DNA of 64,000 nt from Lactiplantibacillus daoliensis. GTDB lineage: Bacteria; Bacillota; Bacilli; Lactobacillales; Lactobacillaceae. The DNA is taken from the NCBI RefSeq assembly GCF_005405005.1, contig NZ_BJDH01000008.1, positions 78,159 to 142,158 of the forward strand, in the 5' to 3' direction. A program made the position numbers and the translations under genes. The notes below the pieces were generated by a model. That model did not search any database and was not told the DNA's origin. It saw only the letters and a list, made by a program, of their open reading frames with translations. Below, in pieces: positions 36,769-45,988 of the stretch. Within the stretch, counting starts at the first letter, position 1. The number at the start of each line of letters is the position of its first letter.

Positions 36769-38067
36769 CTATTCTTGATTACCTTGTTCTTGTGCTAAGG
36801 CCTGATTATCTGCAATTCTAGCAAATGGCAAATAAATAATTGAGGTCACAATTATCATCACAATTTGAAGTATAACAAACGCGGGACCTGATTGTAAAAA
36901 GCCATTAATCAGTACTGGTGTTTGTTCTGGTAATGCCAACCCAATAATTGGTTTCACCCAGCCAATTAACGTCGCTAAGTATGAAACGCCAAAACTAACC
37001 AAAGGTGCAACGACAAATGGGATAAACATAATTGGGTTTAAAACAATGGGCATCCCAAAAATAACTGGTTCATCGGTATTAAAAATGACAGCTGGTAAAG
37101 AAATCCGACCGAGTGTCTTGAATTGTTTAGATTTAGCAAAGAAAGCCAAGAACAAACATAACCCAAGCGCACAGCCCGTCCCACCAATCTTACTCGTCAT
37201 ATAGAAGAACCGCCACGTAATAATATTAGGAATCGCATTTCCTGCATGGTAGGCAGCTAAATTTTGAAAATCTAGGGTATATAAAATTGGCATCACGATC
37301 GAATTAATGGCCATTGAATGAATACCAAAGAAGAAGAATAAACTATTTAATAACACGACTAATAATATTGCCCATGGCGAGGTTCCAATTTTTACCAAAG
37401 GCACTTGAAGTAAGGTATAGATGGCACTGTTCAAATCACCATAAGTTGTAAAACTAAACGCAAACCGCACCAAGGTCATCAATGTCGCAATCAAAACAAC
37501 TGGGATTAATGACTTGAACGACTCACCAATTGTCGACGGTACACTGTCTGGCATTTTAATCGTCCAATTGGCTTTAATAATACGGCTATAAAGCTCACCC
37601 ACAATAATTGAAACAATCAGTGCCAAAAACAACCCTTTAACACCAATGTTGTCGAATGGAATAAACGGTGTCGCCACACCTTTAATCTTAATCATCTTGA
37701 GTGGGGCTAAAATAAAAATACTCATCACTGATAAAATCGCAGGAATAACATTATCAACGTGTTTGCTCTTACAATAACTACGCGTTGTGAAATAGGCAAC
37801 GATAATTGCTAAACTATTCATGGTAAATTGGTACGGCAAATTTAAGTAACTCGTTAAATGATTTGCTGCTAACCAATTGACAAATGGCGCATAGGGAAAA
37901 TTAACAATAATACTAAATAATGAGCCCAAAATTAAGAATGGTAATGAAGAAATCATCCCTTCTTTGATTGCGGTCAGAATGACACTCTGACTCATTTTAC
38001 CCGCAATTGGTTCGACCCATTTTTGCATTGCCGCTTGGAACTTGGACAACCAACTATTCGATTCCAT
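36769..38067 (-). CDS. PTS permease EIIC, cellobiose/lactose (CelB) family
   Basis: 432 residues, about ten hydrophobic spans. It has the EIIC signatures of the Lac family: EGMISSLPFLILGSLF near 50 and NTDEPVIFGMPIVLNPIMFIP (the NEPVIFG-type sugar loop) near 335. It imports and, with EIIA and EIIB made elsewhere, phosphorylates a beta-glucoside. I start at the ATG nine bases after GAGGAGG, inside the last codons of the GH1 gene; the overlap of 14 bases suggests coupled translation. EIIA and EIIB genes are not in this operon. Confidence 0.92.
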   Translation of the reverse strand: MESNSWLSKFQAAMQKWVEPIAGKMSQSVILTAIKEGMISSLPFLILGSLFSIIVNFPYAPFVNWLAANHLTSYLNLPYQFTMNSLAIIVAYFTTRSYCKSKHVDNVIPAILSVMSIFILAPLKMIKIKGVATPFIPFDNIGVKGLFLALIVSIIVGELYSRIIKANWTIKMPDSVPSTIGESFKSLIPVVLIATLMTLVRFAFSFTTYGDLNSAIYTLLQVPLVKIGTSPWAILLVVLLNSLFFFFGIHSMAINSIVMPILYTLDFQNLAAYHAGNAIPNIITWRFFYMTSKIGGTGCALGLCLFLAFFAKSKQFKTLGRISLPAVIFNTDEPVIFGMPIVLNPIMFIPFVVAPLVSFGVSYLATLIGWVKPIIGLALPEQTPVLINGFLQSGPAFVILQIVMIIVTSIIYLPFARIADNQALAQEQGNQE

Positions 38068-39496
38068 CTTCTCCAACCTCCTCAGTATTTGCTTTAATGA
38101 CACTTTGATACCAATAAAAACTAGCTTTTTTGATCCGTTGTAGGGTCTTCAAATTGTCATTATCACGATCGACATAGATCAAACCATATCGTTTATTCAT
38201 ACCACTGTGACCACTAATCACATCCATGAGTGTCCAAACGCAATACCCTAACACCGGAATACCACTACTAATGACTTCGTGGACTGCTTTAATATGATCA
38301 TGTAAATATGAGATTCGCTTTAAATCTGATACTGTTGTGACGCCAGCACGCTTTTCCAAACTTTCTTCATTGCTAAACCCATTTTCAGTAATCAGAATAG
38401 GCAATTCATAGTCATGATATAGCCGTTGTAACGCAATCCTTAAGCCGACACTATCAATCGTCCATCCCCACTTAGTTGTCGGCAAGGTTCGATTCTTAGT
38501 CTTGGTGTAAATGCCGTATTCTTTGTTTGGCACTGGTAGCCCTTCGGTTTTGCCAAACTTTTCTTGCGCGCTCAAAGATGACACATCATCAGTTGAGTAA
38601 TAATTAATCCCAATAAAATCTGGTCGGTTATGCTTTAAGAGCGCCAAATCAGTTGTTGGAAAATCTGGAAAAATACCCCGATCCACTAAATATTTTTTGA
38701 ATATCGGGTTATAGTGTCCTCGGCACTGCAAATCCAATATATAGTTTTGTGTCAAGGTGGCTAAATCGTCAGCTGCTAATACATCTTCCGGTTGATCTGT
38801 CGCCGGATAATAGGCTTGATAAGAAAGTGCTGGACCAATTTTGGCATTCGGTAATAGCTGGTGGCACCTTGCAATAACCCGCGCAGACGCCACGCACATA
38901 TTATGATTAGCAACATAGGCTTCCTGCTTGTAATTGCTAAAATCAGCCTCCCCATCGCCAATACCAAGTCTTTCTGGCATTTTAATCACATGATCTTGTT
39001 CATTAATCGTAATCCAATACTTAACTTCGTCACCTAAAGCTCCAAAAAGATAAGTCGCATAATTCTCATAATCTTGGATACTCTTTCTGGACAACCAGCC
39101 ACCATACTGTTCAACCAATTGAGTTGGATAGTCAAAATGATAGATGGTCACGATTGGCTCAATACCATTTTGTTTCAATTCATGAACAACGTTCTTATAA
39201 AATTCAATTCCCGCCAGATTCGGCTTGCCATTACCCGTGGGAAAAATTCTCGTCCAAGAAATCGATAATCGAAAAGCTTTTAGTCCCAATTCCTTCATCA
39301 GCTGGATATCTTCATGATAACGGTGATAGAAATCGACGCCATCATCAAAATTAGTTGTACGGTCTTCCTTACGCGTTTGATCAATCACAGATGGGCCTTG
39401 ACCATCCTTTTTCCAATTTCCTTCTGCCTGAAACGAAGAAATTGCGGCTCCCCATAAAAAATCAGATGGAAATTCTGATAGCGTTTTCAATTCCAT
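38054..39496 (-). CDS. GH1 6-phospho-beta-glucosidase
   Basis: 480 residues, full-length GH1. N-terminal FPSDFLWGAAISSFQAEGNW is the GH1 start signature. The acid/base Glu is in WITINEQDHV (NEQ instead of the common NEP or NEI), and the nucleophile Glu is in LPILITENGFS. Cytosolic. The C-terminal MNKRYGLIYVDRD is typical of phospho-beta-glucosidases, and the adjacent PTS permease supports a 6-phosphorylated substrate such as cellobiose-6-P, arbutin-P or salicin-P. GGAG precedes the ATG by eight bases. It is the first gene of the operon. Confidence 0.93.
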   Translation of the reverse strand: MELKTLSEFPSDFLWGAAISSFQAEGNWKKDGQGPSVIDQTRKEDRTTNFDDGVDFYHRYHEDIQLMKELGLKAFRLSISWTRIFPTGNGKPNLAGIEFYKNVVHELKQNGIEPIVTIYHFDYPTQLVEQYGGWLSRKSIQDYENYATYLFGALGDEVKYWITINEQDHVIKMPERLGIGDGEADFSNYKQEAYVANHNMCVASARVIARCHQLLPNAKIGPALSYQAYYPATDQPEDVLAADDLATLTQNYILDLQCRGHYNPIFKKYLVDRGIFPDFPTTDLALLKHNRPDFIGINYYSTDDVSSLSAQEKFGKTEGLPVPNKEYGIYTKTKNRTLPTTKWGWTIDSVGLRIALQRLYHDYELPILITENGFSNEESLEKRAGVTTVSDLKRISYLHDHIKAVHEVISSGIPVLGYCVWTLMDVISGHSGMNKRYGLIYVDRDNDNLKTLQRIKKASFYWYQSVIKANTEEVGEDGIE

Positions 39497-39597
39497 GTGA
39501 ACATCTCCTGGTTAATTTATGAATCAATTATGTTGCAGGAACCATTTCTCAACAATATCTGCTTTTTCCAGTACATCCGGAAACAAATGAGATTTAA

Positions 39598-39636
39598 AAA
39601 ATGGCCCGCCAATTATTATCATTGGCGAGCCATTTT
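39598..39636 (-). terminator. Terminator of the 78-residue gene
   Basis: AAAATGGC..GCCAAT (39598-39613) pairs with ATTGGC..GCCATTTT (39621-39636), with T on the minus strand. Confidence 0.88.
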
Positions 39637-39645
39637 AGTGACCGT

Positions 39646-39882
39646 TTATAAACGTTTTTCGATGTGGTACTTTCGTGCGTCTGGTTTAGGACCATCCGCC
39701 GAAATGAGATCATCCGCATAAAAGACTGAGAAGCCATGATCTTCTTCTAGCGGTTTCGCAATCAAGAGCCCGCGTTTGCGACCTTGTTGCGCATTGTAAA
39801 TATCCGCACTACGTAATGCTTCGTTATAATCATGGGATTCGGAAATTGCGTCACCCGGATTAAATAAGACATTTTCATCCAT
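39646..39882 (-). CDS. Small acidic protein of unknown function
   Basis: 78 residues, hydrophilic, no signal or membrane span. The N-terminus MDENVLFNPGDAISESHDYNEALRSADIYN reads as an Asp/Glu-rich segment; the rest has a basic patch (GRKRGLLIAKP) and FYADDLISADGPKP. GGGG lies before the ATG (AAAGGGGTGATCTGAA). It has its own terminator, so it is probably a real monocistronic gene. No family recognised. Confidence 0.65.
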   Translation of the reverse strand: MDENVLFNPGDAISESHDYNEALRSADIYNAQQGRKRGLLIAKPLEEDHGFSVFYADDLISADGPKPDARKYHIEKRL

Positions 39883-39943
39883 TTCAGATCACCCCTTTGG
39901 ATTGGTACCTTAATTATACACACTTACTGATGAAACGAAAATC

Positions 39944-41356
39944 TTAAAGGTTGATATCAACGTTATAAGTTAACTTCGATAGCGTTAACCCTTTAGTGAT
40001 CAGACGACTGATTAAGTCTTCTGCCTTGTCACGCATGTCAGCAACCATCTGCTTATCTTGTTCAGTCAAGAATTTTGTCAATTCTTCACCTGACAACTTG
40101 GCTGCTTTGGCATCCGTGTCAGCGACAAATTGCCCTAATTCCATCCGGCATTCTTTCAAGTAATCAATGTCTTCTTGAACAAAATCAGCGTAATGTGATT
40201 CCACGATCATTGACACAGTCCGGTATAACCAGTAAGCACTCTTCCGGTCATAAGTTAATGGCGTGTTGGCGAAGCTAGGATCTGTTTCGGAAACATTCGC
40301 ATGGAATGGCAAATATGGTGCAAATGACGGCATCCCGAAAGTCATCCACATAATGGCACTTTGTTCTTCAGGGACGTCATTACGAATCTGCATGACATGT
40401 GAATTTTGGGTCCGGTTCATTGAGATTGGCCGGAACTTTTTACCCTCCGGCGAATCAGTAAATGGATCGTACTTCGTTTCGTTGTAGTGTGACCCTAAAA
40501 CATATTCTACGTCAGCAACCGAAATCAATTTAGTGGCATGACAGATGAATGGGAGTTCACTTGATTGTGGATCCTGTTCGATCTCTGGGTTGAAATAATG
40601 TTGACCATACCAAACACGTGGCGTGTTGTAATGACGGTCTTTTTCATTATCAGTCCCAAAAATGTGACGGAAGTTAAAGCCTTCCTTGTCAGGGTTCAAA
40701 TGGTGTTCTTCAACGAATTCACGAATATTTTCTGACCACATGAAGTTGTCAGGATCGTCAAAGTCGACCCATTGGATCGCAACTTGGTTGGCAGCAACGG
40801 CGTATGCGTCGTCAGGAATCCGTTGAGCGACCCAGTGATGACCAGTAACGATTTCCATGTACCAGACGTCGTTCTTGTCATTGAACAAGACACCATTACC
40901 TTCGGGTGAACCATATTTAGCAATCAACTTGCCTAGATATTGAACCCCTTCTTTAGCGGAATTGATGAATGGAATGACCATCGTTGGGAGTGAATCTTCA
41001 GCCAAACCATTTTTAACAAATGGATCAAAGGTTAAAGTATGTTCGTTCCCGTAGACACTTTCAGTTGAGGAAATGCCGACGTTCTTTTCGTTAAAGCCAT
41101 TTTCTTCAAAGACACCTTTTTCGGCAACTTCGATGTTAGGTACCCCTTGATAGCGGTAGCCATCTTCGGGTAGTGGCGCTGTAAAGCCGTTCTTACCAGA
41201 AGTTAACGTTTCGTGACGGCCATGGACCGCTGGATGGACAATAAACTTTTGTGGTGTGATGGGCATAAAAGTATCATCGTTCCGGGCAATCATGGTAGAG
41301 CCATCAACGCTGGCCTTTTTACCTACTAAAATGGTTGTACAAGCTTGTTCGTTCAT
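39944..41356 (-). CDS. pepD: Dipeptidase, peptidase family C69
   Basis: 470 residues. The sequence begins MNEQACTTILVGKKASVDGS: Cys6 becomes the N-terminal nucleophile after removal of five residues, as in PepD/PepDA of lactobacilli (Ntn-hydrolase fold). TMIARNDDTF and DVWYMEIVTGHHWVAQRIPDDAYAVAANQV are further family signatures. It cleaves many dipeptides in the cytosol. GAGGAG lies just before the ATG. A cre-like site 82 bases upstream suggests carbon control. It is monocistronic. Confidence 0.94.
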   Translation of the reverse strand: MNEQACTTILVGKKASVDGSTMIARNDDTFMPITPQKFIVHPAVHGRHETLTSGKNGFTAPLPEDGYRYQGVPNIEVAEKGVFEENGFNEKNVGISSTESVYGNEHTLTFDPFVKNGLAEDSLPTMVIPFINSAKEGVQYLGKLIAKYGSPEGNGVLFNDKNDVWYMEIVTGHHWVAQRIPDDAYAVAANQVAIQWVDFDDPDNFMWSENIREFVEEHHLNPDKEGFNFRHIFGTDNEKDRHYNTPRVWYGQHYFNPEIEQDPQSSELPFICHATKLISVADVEYVLGSHYNETKYDPFTDSPEGKKFRPISMNRTQNSHVMQIRNDVPEEQSAIMWMTFGMPSFAPYLPFHANVSETDPSFANTPLTYDRKSAYWLYRTVSMIVESHYADFVQEDIDYLKECRMELGQFVADTDAKAAKLSGEELTKFLTEQDKQMVADMRDKAEDLISRLITKGLTLSKLTYNVDINL

Positions 41357-41437
41357 GCAAACACTCCTCTATTTATCTTTATGAATACGTTTTACCACCT
41401 TTAATTTTACACGCTCTAGGTAAAAATGCTAGGTTGA

Positions 41438-41451
41438 TGGAAACGTTAACA
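41438..41451. promoter_or_regulatory. cre-like site upstream of the dipeptidase gene
   Basis: TGGAAACGTTAACA fits the CcpA consensus TGWNANCGNTNWCA at every position except the third. Confidence 0.5.
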
Positions 41452-41542
41452 AAAATTCTTACGCGATTTTAATGGGTAAAATGGTTGAACGCTTAGAGAA
41501 GCCAATCAATTTTAAGAATTTGACACTACAATTAGCTTAAAA

Positions 41543-41582
41543 AAGTACTGATAGAATGCGATAAGTATCTCCATCAGTACTT
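41543..41582 (-). terminator. Terminator of the WxL cluster
   Basis: AAGTACTGAT (41543-41552) pairs with ATCAGTACTT (41573-41582); six T follow on the minus strand. Confidence 0.85.
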
Positions 41583-41587
41583 AGTTA

Positions 41588-43171
41588 TTAATAAGGTACA
41601 TCTGCCAATGTCCACACGATGGTTGTACTATATTTGGCAATTTTCATGTTCGGCATGGCCTTGACAAATAGACTTCGTGTGACACTGTCCTTATTCTTAT
41701 TCGTACCACTAAAAAGGATTTCTGTTTCTTGATCGGTTGTGTCTTTCCCTTTTTGATAGACAATCGTGCTCGAACCCAGCGACTGACTTTGGGAATGCTC
41801 GTCCACGTAGTATAAGAACGGGGTCAAATCATTTTCAAGGCTGGAATTTGAACCTTTAGCTACCGCTGAAATTTGCCACGGAATCTTTTTACTACGATGA
41901 TCGTCTACAGTTATCTTGAAATCTCGGTCTGGGTAAATACGTGTTGGCACCATTGGAATCTGCTGTTGACCAAACTCAAGAGTAGTTTCACTTTGATTAA
42001 ACGCTAATGCGCCGACACTTTTAGTGACTTTCACGTTAATTACCTTCGATTGAATATAGCCATTCTTCTGGGCATAGATTGGAATTTCAATCGTTCCCCC
42101 TTGCTTTAATTGTCCGATTAAAGCATTCAGTTTTTCTTCGCTATAACTACTTTTGAATACCACATTGCTAGTATTCTCGGCATTAATGTGCGCCTTCTTG
42201 GCCACCACGTCTGCAATATTATCAGAGGTTAAGTCAACTGAATCTTCAAGATCAAATGCTTGATCTTGTTCTGCATGCAACAAACTAACTTGATTAATTG
42301 TCTTTGATCCAGCGTCTCCCTCGAGATTGCTTTCAGTAATCGTCAAACCATTATCCTTGATCAACGATTTTTCTAAATTTTCTTTCAAATCGAGCTTATA
42401 GTTACCATTTGCGTCAACTATTGTCTCCTCAGAATTAATATTACTAGTAATTCGATTGCCTGCAGTTCCTGTTCCTTCTATTATTTGTGTCTGAGGGGTA
42501 ACAGGATCCTTAATTGTCGGTGCATTTAGCTGACCTGCTTTAAATGTTCCAAGTGAATATACGACCGTGCCAAGATAACTCGGATTTGTCTTTGAGATAC
42601 TGACGGCATCAAAACTAAAGCCAACTTTTAAAGGCAACAGATCCCTTAAATTAGATAGATTCTCAACTTCAAAGGTGATGACTTTTCCACTTGAAACACC
42701 ATCAAGTGCTACGAGATCAGTATTTTTAAATTCCACGCGCGGGTTATTTGTCGCAGGTATAGGACTCCATTTGCCACTTTTTTTAGACAATAAAGCAAAG
42801 TTGAACGGCGCAAAATTAAATTGTAGCTTACCGTTATTATCATGCGAAGTCATTCGGCCCCGAACTGTGATTTCTATTTTTTTTGTATTCACGGTCAGTC
42901 GGCCATTTTTATCAACATAATTCGCCTTAACTCCCTTTAAAATCCATTGAGGCAGCAACTTAAAATCTTTTCCCTGTAGCAGATAAGCTTGGTTATCTTT
43001 TAAACCATCCGATACTTGCACATGCTCCACATTATTTTGAACGAAGAACGTACCATTTTTCATGACATCTTTCATCTCATCAGTCGCAGCCTGCCCTGCC
43101 AATCCATTGAAAGCAAATGTAAAACTAAAAATCACCAAAACAAGGATTTGTTTCACTATTTTGACCCGCAT
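41588..43171 (-). CDS. Large WxL-domain surface protein (CscC-like)
   Basis: 527 residues. A signal peptide (about 1-29, cut near GQAA) precedes a long beta-rich region. The C-terminal WxL domain (about 385-527) binds peptidoglycan: the first motif is the variant IPWQISAVA, the second IVWTLADVP at the very end. It is non-covalently wall-attached. It is last of a three-gene cluster with a DUF916 protein and a short WxL protein, the layout of the csc (cell surface complex) clusters of plant-associated lactobacilli. GAGGAGGG precedes the ATG. Confidence 0.9.
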   Translation of the reverse strand: MRVKIVKQILVLVIFSFTFAFNGLAGQAATDEMKDVMKNGTFFVQNNVEHVQVSDGLKDNQAYLLQGKDFKLLPQWILKGVKANYVDKNGRLTVNTKKIEITVRGRMTSHDNNGKLQFNFAPFNFALLSKKSGKWSPIPATNNPRVEFKNTDLVALDGVSSGKVITFEVENLSNLRDLLPLKVGFSFDAVSISKTNPSYLGTVVYSLGTFKAGQLNAPTIKDPVTPQTQIIEGTGTAGNRITSNINSEETIVDANGNYKLDLKENLEKSLIKDNGLTITESNLEGDAGSKTINQVSLLHAEQDQAFDLEDSVDLTSDNIADVVAKKAHINAENTSNVVFKSSYSEEKLNALIGQLKQGGTIEIPIYAQKNGYIQSKVINVKVTKSVGALAFNQSETTLEFGQQQIPMVPTRIYPDRDFKITVDDHRSKKIPWQISAVAKGSNSSLENDLTPFLYYVDEHSQSQSLGSSTIVYQKGKDTTDQETEILFSGTNKNKDSVTRSLFVKAMPNMKIAKYSTTIVWTLADVPY

Positions 43172-43197
43172 TCTTTTCCCTCCTCAATCAGTAAAGG

Positions 43198-44244
43198 TTA
43201 TTTAGTATGCGTCCGCCTTTTTAAAAAGTAGAAAAACCATAGTACTAGTCCTACAACTATGAGCATGCCGATTGCACCCCAAAGAACTAACCAAATCGGA
43301 CTGATACCGCTATTTTCAACTGATTGATGTTTATATTTTTTTACAGCTGCTGGCGTAATCGTAAAGTCCTTCTCAAATTTCCAATGGTGCGCCTTATTTT
43401 TAACAGTCATTTGTAAATGATAATCACCGGGCTTTAATCCCGAGGAACCTACCAAAAGTGGATAAGAATACACTGTATTGGGTGCCAACTGCACGTTCGA
43501 CTTTTTCTCTTTTTTAGCAACTTTGCCTGTGGCTTTATCAGTAATAGTTGTTTCTAAGTTTAAATTTGGCACGATTACGGCCGAAACATTTCGTAATGAC
43601 GAAAGTACGGCTTGATGTGCATTTTTCAATCCTAGGCCAACTTTAGCTAGCTGCAACTCTGGATTTGGTGCCTTTCCAAATGAATATTTCATCCCAATCA
43701 CATAAGAATATTGACTATGAACATTCATTGAATCTTGAACTTCACTTGTCACTTTCTCATCCAATTTTTCAAAATACCAACCACCCAACATCACACCCTG
43801 AAAATCTGTTTTAGGAATTTTAACCTGAGCTTCAACGACCTTTGAGCTTTCTGCTGGGACGGTGACAACCTTCTCTCCCGTCAGCTTCGTTAAGCGTCCA
43901 AGCTGATACTTTAGTGAAGGGTCAAAAGTCTTGGCCTGCTTAACATAATCAATCACACCGTTATCGTTGGTATAAGCTGTATGAATACCAGTTTTTATTT
44001 TCATGTCACGCTTCGTTACATTATAAATAGTCGTTTTCAAAGTTTGCGTCTGCCCAGCCGTCATTTTTAAATCAAAGAACGAATGGTCCTTATTAAGTTG
44101 ATTAGACGGCAACTGGGCGGATACACTAAATCCAATATTATTGCTCGGACCAGTCGCTGCACGACTCACTTGCGCAAAGGCCAGGCCAAATAGCAAGCTC
44201 AGAACAAAACTTACGATTCCCCAAAACCGCGTCTTCATTAACAT
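43198..44244 (-). CDS. cscA: DUF916/DUF3324 WxL-interacting membrane-anchored protein
   Basis: 348 residues. A signal peptide (1-29) is followed by the DUF916 domain (about 35-150; IGFSVSAQLPSNQ, FFDLKMTAGQTQTLKTTIYN), the DUF3324 domain (about 155-300; KIPKTDFQGVMLGGWYF), a single membrane span near 315-340 and a KRRTHTK tail. Known family members bind WxL partners and host ligands at the cell surface. It sits between two WxL genes, 26 bases upstream of one and 73 bases downstream of the other. AAGGAG stands eight bases before this ATG. Confidence 0.9.
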   Translation of the reverse strand: MLMKTRFWGIVSFVLSLLFGLAFAQVSRAATGPSNNIGFSVSAQLPSNQLNKDHSFFDLKMTAGQTQTLKTTIYNVTKRDMKIKTGIHTAYTNDNGVIDYVKQAKTFDPSLKYQLGRLTKLTGEKVVTVPAESSKVVEAQVKIPKTDFQGVMLGGWYFEKLDEKVTSEVQDSMNVHSQYSYVIGMKYSFGKAPNPELQLAKVGLGLKNAHQAVLSSLRNVSAVIVPNLNLETTITDKATGKVAKKEKKSNVQLAPNTVYSYPLLVGSSGLKPGDYHLQMTVKNKAHHWKFEKDFTITPAAVKKYKHQSVENSGISPIWLVLWGAIGMLIVVGLVLWFFYFLKRRTHTK

Positions 44245-44317
44245 TCAACCTACTCCTTATTATTTACCCACATTATGTAAAAGAGTGCCGCTTACTTACG
44301 ACACTCCATTTAATGCT

Positions 44318-45076
44318 TTAACTAGTTGCAACGTCTGACAAAGTCCACTTTAGCGTTGTCGTGTACGTGCCCGGTTTAGTACTATTTGCGGGAACCTTCA
44401 AAGTAATTTGACTAGGATCAAACTGTGCAGTCGTATAGCCAGCAGCTTTGCTACCTTCTGCCTTTAATATTTCTTGCTGTTGATCATTCAAATCAATCGC
44501 TTTAGTTTCTCCATCAACCCGTGATGTTGTCGCTTGTTCCCCACTCTGATGGATCGTACTTCCTGGCCAACTAATTTGTGCACCCGTGACATTGTCTTTT
44601 CCAGAGGTTAAAGGACTTGCACTCAGATTTAAATGCCACTTTGCATCGATGCCACGCCCATCCGCAATTTCCACAATAAAATTATTTTTCCAATCATCCG
44701 ATACTGCTTTTGCCTGTTTATCCTTCGGTTCATTCAGCATAACATTGGCCGCAACCGAAACGGGCTTAATCATATCAATGGTTTGTGCGGTCGTTCCAAA
44801 TGTCATATTTTTCGTCACATACACGAACGAAGCGCCGGCAGGCACATTGGTTATGTCCCCATTTCCCAACTCTGGATCTTTCGCAATCTCATTAGGATTA
44901 TTGGGATTCACAGGTATCAAGTTGGTCGTTTCTCTGGCTTTGAACTCGATTGTTGCATTGGTACTCCCAGTTGCCAATTCTGGTTCTCCGGTGCCCGTAT
45001 CCGCCGCCTTAACGCTCACCGGGGCCACTAGTAGTGTCATGCTAAATAATACGAGACCTGTCATTAGTTTTTTCAT
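44318..45076 (-). CDS. Short WxL-domain surface protein (CscB-like)
   Basis: 252 residues. A signal peptide (about 1-24, cut near VKA) precedes a protein made almost wholly of the WxL domain: first motif AKWHLNLSASPL near 160, second TLKWTLSDVATS at the C-terminus. It should attach to the wall without covalent linkage and pair with the DUF916 protein encoded next. It is the first gene of the cluster. AAGGAG lies 11 bases before the ATG, a little far. Confidence 0.9.
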   Translation of the reverse strand: MKKLMTGLVLFSMTLLVAPVSVKAADTGTGEPELATGSTNATIEFKARETTNLIPVNPNNPNEIAKDPELGNGDITNVPAGASFVYVTKNMTFGTTAQTIDMIKPVSVAANVMLNEPKDKQAKAVSDDWKNNFIVEIADGRGIDAKWHLNLSASPLTSGKDNVTGAQISWPGSTIHQSGEQATTSRVDGETKAIDLNDQQQEILKAEGSKAAGYTTAQFDPSQITLKVPANSTKPGTYTTTLKWTLSDVATS

Positions 45077-45750
45077 TGATCAGTACACTCCTTATTCTAT
45101 TTTTAGTGCCAAGTTAGGCCGAATAACTAACAGCTAGTTGTTTATTCCAGCTGTGTACAACTAGAGTATAAGCGGACTAGATTACGCTGGCAATAGTCGA
45201 CTCAGACGACTATTACCTTTAAACGTTAACTTTATTTTTGTCTATAATTATCGCAATAAATATAATTGAATCGATACTCAATTAATTAAGATTAGCCAAT
45301 ATAATTAGACTAGTAATTAATGTGAAATATTATCGTCAATTAATACAACACCTCAACTATTTGAAAAAACGCAATTTGGTGCAAACTGTTATCCATCAAG
45401 CCTTCACGAAATTACATTTCAATAACCACGATTTGGCATATCAATTAAGGATGTAATTGTTTTATTCACTTATCATAGTTTAAATAAGCATCCAGCCAGC
45501 CGTTCTATGCCCTAATAACGTCACATTTTAATGACGGACGTTATTCTCGACCAAAACCATCTATAAATAACTTTATTTTTAACGAATTGGCCCAGTTTAA
45601 GAAAGTCTTCTCAATTTTGAAAAACCATCGCCACACTTTCTTCATATTTCGTTGTTATATTATATTCATAGCAATTAAGGATTCCCCTCCAAGGTTGCTA
45701 CTATAACAATTAACATTCTTTTCATTTACTCCTCCAAAGTAATGAAATCC
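45077..45750. other. AT-rich promoter region of the WxL cluster
   Basis: Nearly 700 bases with no convincing gene. AATAGTCG (45192-45199) and CGACTATT (45207-45214) form a perfect 8-base inverted repeat 116 bases upstream of the first WxL gene and are a candidate operator. On the minus strand GGAGGAG precedes a 16-codon frame at 45675-45725 (MKRMLIVIVATLEGNP); this could be a leader peptide or chance. Confidence 0.5.
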
Positions 45751-45904
45751 GTCAGAGCGAATAACTCTGACAAGCCCAGTGAGCGGCATGTGAACGTCCC
45801 CCCGCTTATATGAATAAACGCTTACTGGGTTCTCAGCATGTGATTCCCCAATTGCATGCTGACCTACTCCTTTTGACCTTCGTATTCCCGTACGAAGGTT
45901 TTTT
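45751..45904 (+). ncRNA. Candidate structured small RNA with four hairpins
   Basis: Four stems follow each other on the plus strand: GTCAGAG/CTCTGAC (45751-45771); CCCAGTGAGCG/CGCTTACTGGG (45775-45785 with 45819-45829, enclosing AGCGG/CCGCT); TCAGCATG/CATGCTGA (45833-45862); and a terminator CCTTCGT/ACGAAGG (45877-45898) with six T. There is no long ORF on this strand. It could be an independent small RNA, or the 5' part could continue further left. No known RNA class was recognised, and no clear promoter could be placed. Confidence 0.5.
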
Positions 45905-45914
45905 ATTGCCAAAA

Positions 45915-45963
45915 AATAGGCCATTACCATCGAAACGTTCTCGAATAATGGTAATGGCCTATT
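45915..45963 (-). terminator. Terminator of the helicase-like gene
   Basis: A 16-base perfect stem (45915-45930 with 45948-45963) followed by six T on the minus strand. Confidence 0.9.
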
Positions 45964-45988
45964 CCACATTTAAAGAGAATGGCTTAAC

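Noticed and set aside
44586..45137. Long plus-strand frame opposite the short WxL gene
   Set aside because: Shadow of a well-supported WxL gene with signal peptide and both WxL motifs.
45751..45904. T-box or other known metabolite riboswitch
   Set aside because: No T-box sequence or aptamer core was recognised, and the gene downstream on that strand is convergent, so there is nothing to regulate in cis.
45655..45969. 104-codon minus-strand frame over the structured RNA region
   Set aside because: It runs through a terminator and the hairpins, has no ribosome site at its first start, and its residue composition is not protein-like; shorter internal starts remain unproven.
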